In this document: positions 26,185-28,609 of the stretch, in pieces
How the letters are laid out: each line of letters opens with the position of its first letter
How positions within the stretch are numbered: position 1 is the stretch's first letter
Origin: DAIOSQ01 sp036752465
GTDB taxonomy: Bacteria > Pseudomonadota > Gammaproteobacteria > Legionellales > Legionellaceae
Direction of reading: 5' to 3'
Assembly (NCBI GenBank): GCA_036752465.1
Contig: DAIOSQ010000008.1
Location: 1 to 28,609 of the forward strand
DNA: 28,609 bases
Translations under genes and position numbers: made by a program
Notes under the pieces: generated by a model
What the model saw: the letters and a program-made list of their open reading frames with translations, nothing else
Database searches by the model: none
What the model was told of the DNA's origin: nothing

Positions 26185-27471
26185 TTATTTGACGGAAGCA
26201 CAGACACGAGAACACTTGTGCTTGATAAAGTACTCAAACTCATCATAAAAATGCTTAACAAAACTTTGTACAGGCCAAGCAGCCGCTTCGCCTAAGGCGC
26301 AAATAGTTCGCCCTTCAATGTTGTTGGCCACATTCACTAACTCGTCAATGTCAGCTGGTTTACCATGCCCTTCTTTAATACGATGCAGCAGGCGTACTAG
26401 CCAACCTGTACCTTCGCGACATGGCGTACATTGGCCACATGATTCCTCCATGTAAAATTCAGAAATTCGATAGAGTGTATCAACCATGCAAGTGGTGTCA
26501 TCCATAATGATGACCGCTCCCGAACCGAGGCCTGAGCCTGCTTTTTGGATACTATCGTAATCCATATCTAAGCCCATCATGACATCACCTGGCAGCACCT
26601 TCATCGATGTGCCACCAGGGATCACAGCTTTAATGTGTCGACCTGGGCGGATACCACCTGCGAGCTCTAGTAATGATTTAAACGGTGTACCTAGCGGAAT
26701 TTCAAAATTGCCTGGTTTGTTGACATGACCACTGACGCTGAAACACTTAGTACCGCCATTGTTTGGTTTGCCCAGTTTTAAGAACCAGTCCCCACCGTGC
26801 TCTAGTATCACGGGCACCGAAGCAAATGTTTCCGTATTGTTTATGGTCGTAGGTTTGCCGTATAGGCCGTAGTTAGCCGGAAACGGTGGTTTAAACCGTG
26901 GTTGGCCTTTTTTTCCTTCCAGGGAATTCAGTAAAGCTGTTTCTTCCCCACAAATATAAGCACCTGCACCCAAGTGATTATGCAAATCAAAATCGACACC
27001 CGACCCAAGTATGTTTTTCCCAAGAAATCCAGCTTCATAAGCTTCTTTTAGGGCTGCTTCGACTCTACGAATAGGTTCATGGAATTCGCCACGGATATAA
27101 TTGTACCCAACAGTCGCTCCCATCACATAGCCTGCTATTGCCATGCCCTCTATGAGTTGATGTGGATTGTAACGTAGGATATCACGATCTTTGCATGTGC
27201 CTGGCTCCCCTTCGTCTGAGTTACACACAACATACTTTTGGATAGGCGAATTGCGATTCATAAAGCTCCACTTCAGTCCAGTGGGGAATCCAGCGCCGCC
27301 TCGACCGCGCAATGCTGACAGCTTAAGCTCGTCAATGATTTTGGAAGGTGGGGTCTGCTCTGTTAACACCCGTTTCAGGGCGCTGTAGCCGCCCACACTC
27401 ATATAGGTTTTTAACGACCAAGGTTCTGGTAAATGCATTGTACGATAACACACTAGATTTAATTCAACCAT
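26185..27471 (-). CDS. nuoF: NADH-quinone oxidoreductase subunit F
   Basis: This is the NADH- and FMN-binding subunit (51 kDa type), where NADH is oxidised. GRGGAGFPTGLKWSFM is the conserved nucleotide-binding stretch near residues 56-71, followed by CGEETALLNSLEGKKGQPR. The [4Fe-4S] N3 ligands are in SCGQCTPCREGTGW and the later GRTICALGEAA. The start at ATG 27471 (428 residues) was chosen because AAGG lies about 8 bases before it; the GTG at 27480 sits within that site. It follows nuoE by 27 bases. Confidence 0.97.
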   Translation of the reverse strand: MVELNLVCYRTMHLPEPWSLKTYMSVGGYSALKRVLTEQTPPSKIIDELKLSALRGRGGAGFPTGLKWSFMNRNSPIQKYVVCNSDEGEPGTCKDRDILRYNPHQLIEGMAIAGYVMGATVGYNYIRGEFHEPIRRVEAALKEAYEAGFLGKNILGSGVDFDLHNHLGAGAYICGEETALLNSLEGKKGQPRFKPPFPANYGLYGKPTTINNTETFASVPVILEHGGDWFLKLGKPNNGGTKCFSVSGHVNKPGNFEIPLGTPFKSLLELAGGIRPGRHIKAVIPGGTSMKVLPGDVMMGLDMDYDSIQKAGSGLGSGAVIIMDDTTCMVDTLYRISEFYMEESCGQCTPCREGTGWLVRLLHRIKEGHGKPADIDELVNVANNIEGRTICALGEAAAWPVQSFVKHFYDEFEYFIKHKCSRVCASVK

Positions 27472-27498
27472 GGTATGCACCTTCGTGTCTTTGAGCGT

Positions 27499-28002
27499 TC
27501 ATTGATATTCTTCCAAAATACTATCTATTTTTGCATCGGTTAAATTTTCATGGTAGGTTTTGTCGATTTGCATCATGGGCGCGTATACACATGCCCCCAA
27601 GCACTCAACTTCTCGCAGGGTGAAACGACCGTCATCCGTTGTTTCCCCTAGTTGTATCCCAAGTTTCTGTTGCAGATAATCTACGACCTTATCGGCATCC
27701 CGCAATTTACAAGATATGTTCGTACAGACACTGATCGCATGCCGCCCTATGGGTTTTTTTTCATACATCGTGTAAAAACTGGCAACCTCGTACACCGCAA
27801 TGGCTGGCATTTCTAAATATTCAGCGACTGCATCCATCATAGCAGTTGTCAAGTAGCTATTTTCTTCTTGCACAATCATTAAAGCACTCATCACCGCAGA
27901 TTGTTTTTGATCTGGCGGGTACTTTGCAATCCAATCATCGATAGATTTTACGGCTTCGTGAGACGCAAACTGATGAATTAATTTCTCTTGCTGCTGAGAC
28001 AT
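27499..28002 (-). CDS. nuoE: NADH-quinone oxidoreductase subunit E
   Basis: This 24 kDa-type subunit carries the [2Fe-2S] cluster N1a next to NuoF. Ligands are seen in SVCTNISCKL and ECLGACVYAP, giving the CxxxxC...CxxxC pattern. The ATG at 28002 gives 167 residues, close to E. coli (166), with AGGG about 9 bases upstream. The frame extends to a TTG at 28050, but that would overlap nuoD by 20 bases and add residues not seen in the family. Confidence 0.97.
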   Translation of the reverse strand: MSQQQEKLIHQFASHEAVKSIDDWIAKYPPDQKQSAVMSALMIVQEENSYLTTAMMDAVAEYLEMPAIAVYEVASFYTMYEKKPIGRHAISVCTNISCKLRDADKVVDYLQQKLGIQLGETTDDGRFTLREVECLGACVYAPMMQIDKTYHENLTDAKIDSILEEYQ

Positions 28003-28030
28003 CTTGTTAACCCTATTGAATGATAGCCAA

Positions 28031-28609
28031 TTATCTGTCAATTTCACCAAAGACTATATCTTGGCTAGCTAAGATGGCGACCCCATCTGCTAGCATGTGC
28101 CCTTTTACCATTTCATCAAAACCTGCCAAATGTGCAAACCCTGGTGCGCGAATTTTCATACGGTAGGGTTTATTGGCTCCATCGGATACCAAGTATATAC
28201 CAAACTCACCTTTAGGTGCCTCTACTGCTGTGTATACCTCACCCTCTGGCAAGCAAAAGCCCTCTGTGTGCAATTTAAAATGATGTATCATGGCTTCCAT
28301 ATCGTTTTTCATTTGCACGCGATGTGGCGGTGATATTTTATGATCGTCGATTTTGATTGGGCCTGGATTTGCTGCTAACCATTTGACGCATTGACTAATA
28401 ATGCGATTGGATTGACGCATTTCCTCTACCCGAACCAAATAGCGATCGTAGCAATCGCCAGTTTTACCAACTGGAATGTCAAAGTTCATGTGATCATATA
28501 CAGCATATGGTTGATTTTTACGCAAATCCCATGCCACACCAGAACCTCTTAGCATAGGACCGGTAAAACCACACTGTATGGCTCGTTCAGGATCAATGGC
28601 CCCGATGTT
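28031..28609 (-). CDS. nuoD: NADH-quinone oxidoreductase subunit D (5' end cut by window)
   Basis: This is the C-terminal 192 codons of the 49 kDa-type subunit, which lines the quinone pocket near cluster N2. The frame is open to the right edge, where AIDPERAIQCGFTGPMLRGS matches the family. VRVEEMRQSNRI, EAPKGEFGIYLVSDG and the terminal DIVFGEIDR are typical. The separate nuoD end shows that nuoC and nuoD are not seen fused here, although the junction itself is outside the window. nuoE starts 28 bases after the stop. nuoA, B and C are expected beyond the right edge. Confidence 0.96.
   Translation of the reverse strand, partial: NIGAIDPERAIQCGFTGPMLRGSGVAWDLRKNQPYAVYDHMNFDIPVGKTGDCYDRYLVRVEEMRQSNRIISQCVKWLAANPGPIKIDDHKISPPHRVQMKNDMEAMIHHFKLHTEGFCLPEGEVYTAVEAPKGEFGIYLVSDGANKPYRMKIRAPGFAHLAGFDEMVKGHMLADGVAILASQDIVFGEIDR

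Overview
The window reads as chromosomal DNA of a gammaproteobacterium, most likely a host-associated or intracellular member of the Legionellales (Coxiella/Legionella/Rickettsiella side of the tree). This rests on three things. The block initiator tRNA - rimP - nusA - infB - rbfA - truB - rpsO - pnp matches the E. coli metY operon. The joining of that block to the 3' end of the nuo operon is an order I recall from Legionella-type genomes. The left end carries an odd, possibly host-directed protein. The genus assignment is inference; no ribosomal RNA is present.

Layout. (1) Bases 1-5150 are accessory. They hold a large protein cut by the left edge, with a lysine-rich linker and a divergent poly(A)-polymerase/CCA-transferase-type head. 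Next comes a membrane glycosyltransferase gene on the minus strand, broken by a frameshift. About 550 bases of repeat-rich non-coding DNA follow, and then a small XRE-type repressor-like gene. (2) Bases 5157-6798 hold housekeeping genes: ppa (minus) facing away from a hinT-like HIT gene and folE (plus). (3) Bases 7073-15939 hold the translation/RNA block on the minus strand: rimP, nusA, infB, rbfA, truB, then after a 370-base gap rpsO, a clear terminator, and pnp. (4) Bases 16110-16186 are the initiator tRNA, with its own promoter and terminator. (5) Bases 16257-28609 are the nuo operon on the minus strand, nuoD (cut by the right edge) through nuoN, encoding respiratory complex I.

How they work together. 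The nuo genes build the proton-pumping NADH:quinone oxidoreductase: nuoE, F and G form the NADH/electron input arm, nuoD and I the connecting arm, nuoH, J, K, L, M and N the membrane arm. The metY-to-pnp block supplies the initiator tRNA, initiation factor IF2, transcription factor NusA, ribosome maturation factors RimP and RbfA, tRNA pseudouridine synthase, ribosomal protein S15 and an RNA-degrading phosphorylase.

The least ordinary parts are the left-end nucleotidyltransferase-like protein with a nuclear-localisation-like basic cluster; the tandem repeat nested in an inverted repeat, plus a palindrome, ahead of the XRE gene; the initiator tRNA whose 1:72 mismatch is U-U rather than C-A; and the candidate regulatory hairpin in the pnp leader. 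Nothing seen amounts to a complete, clearly new multi-gene system.
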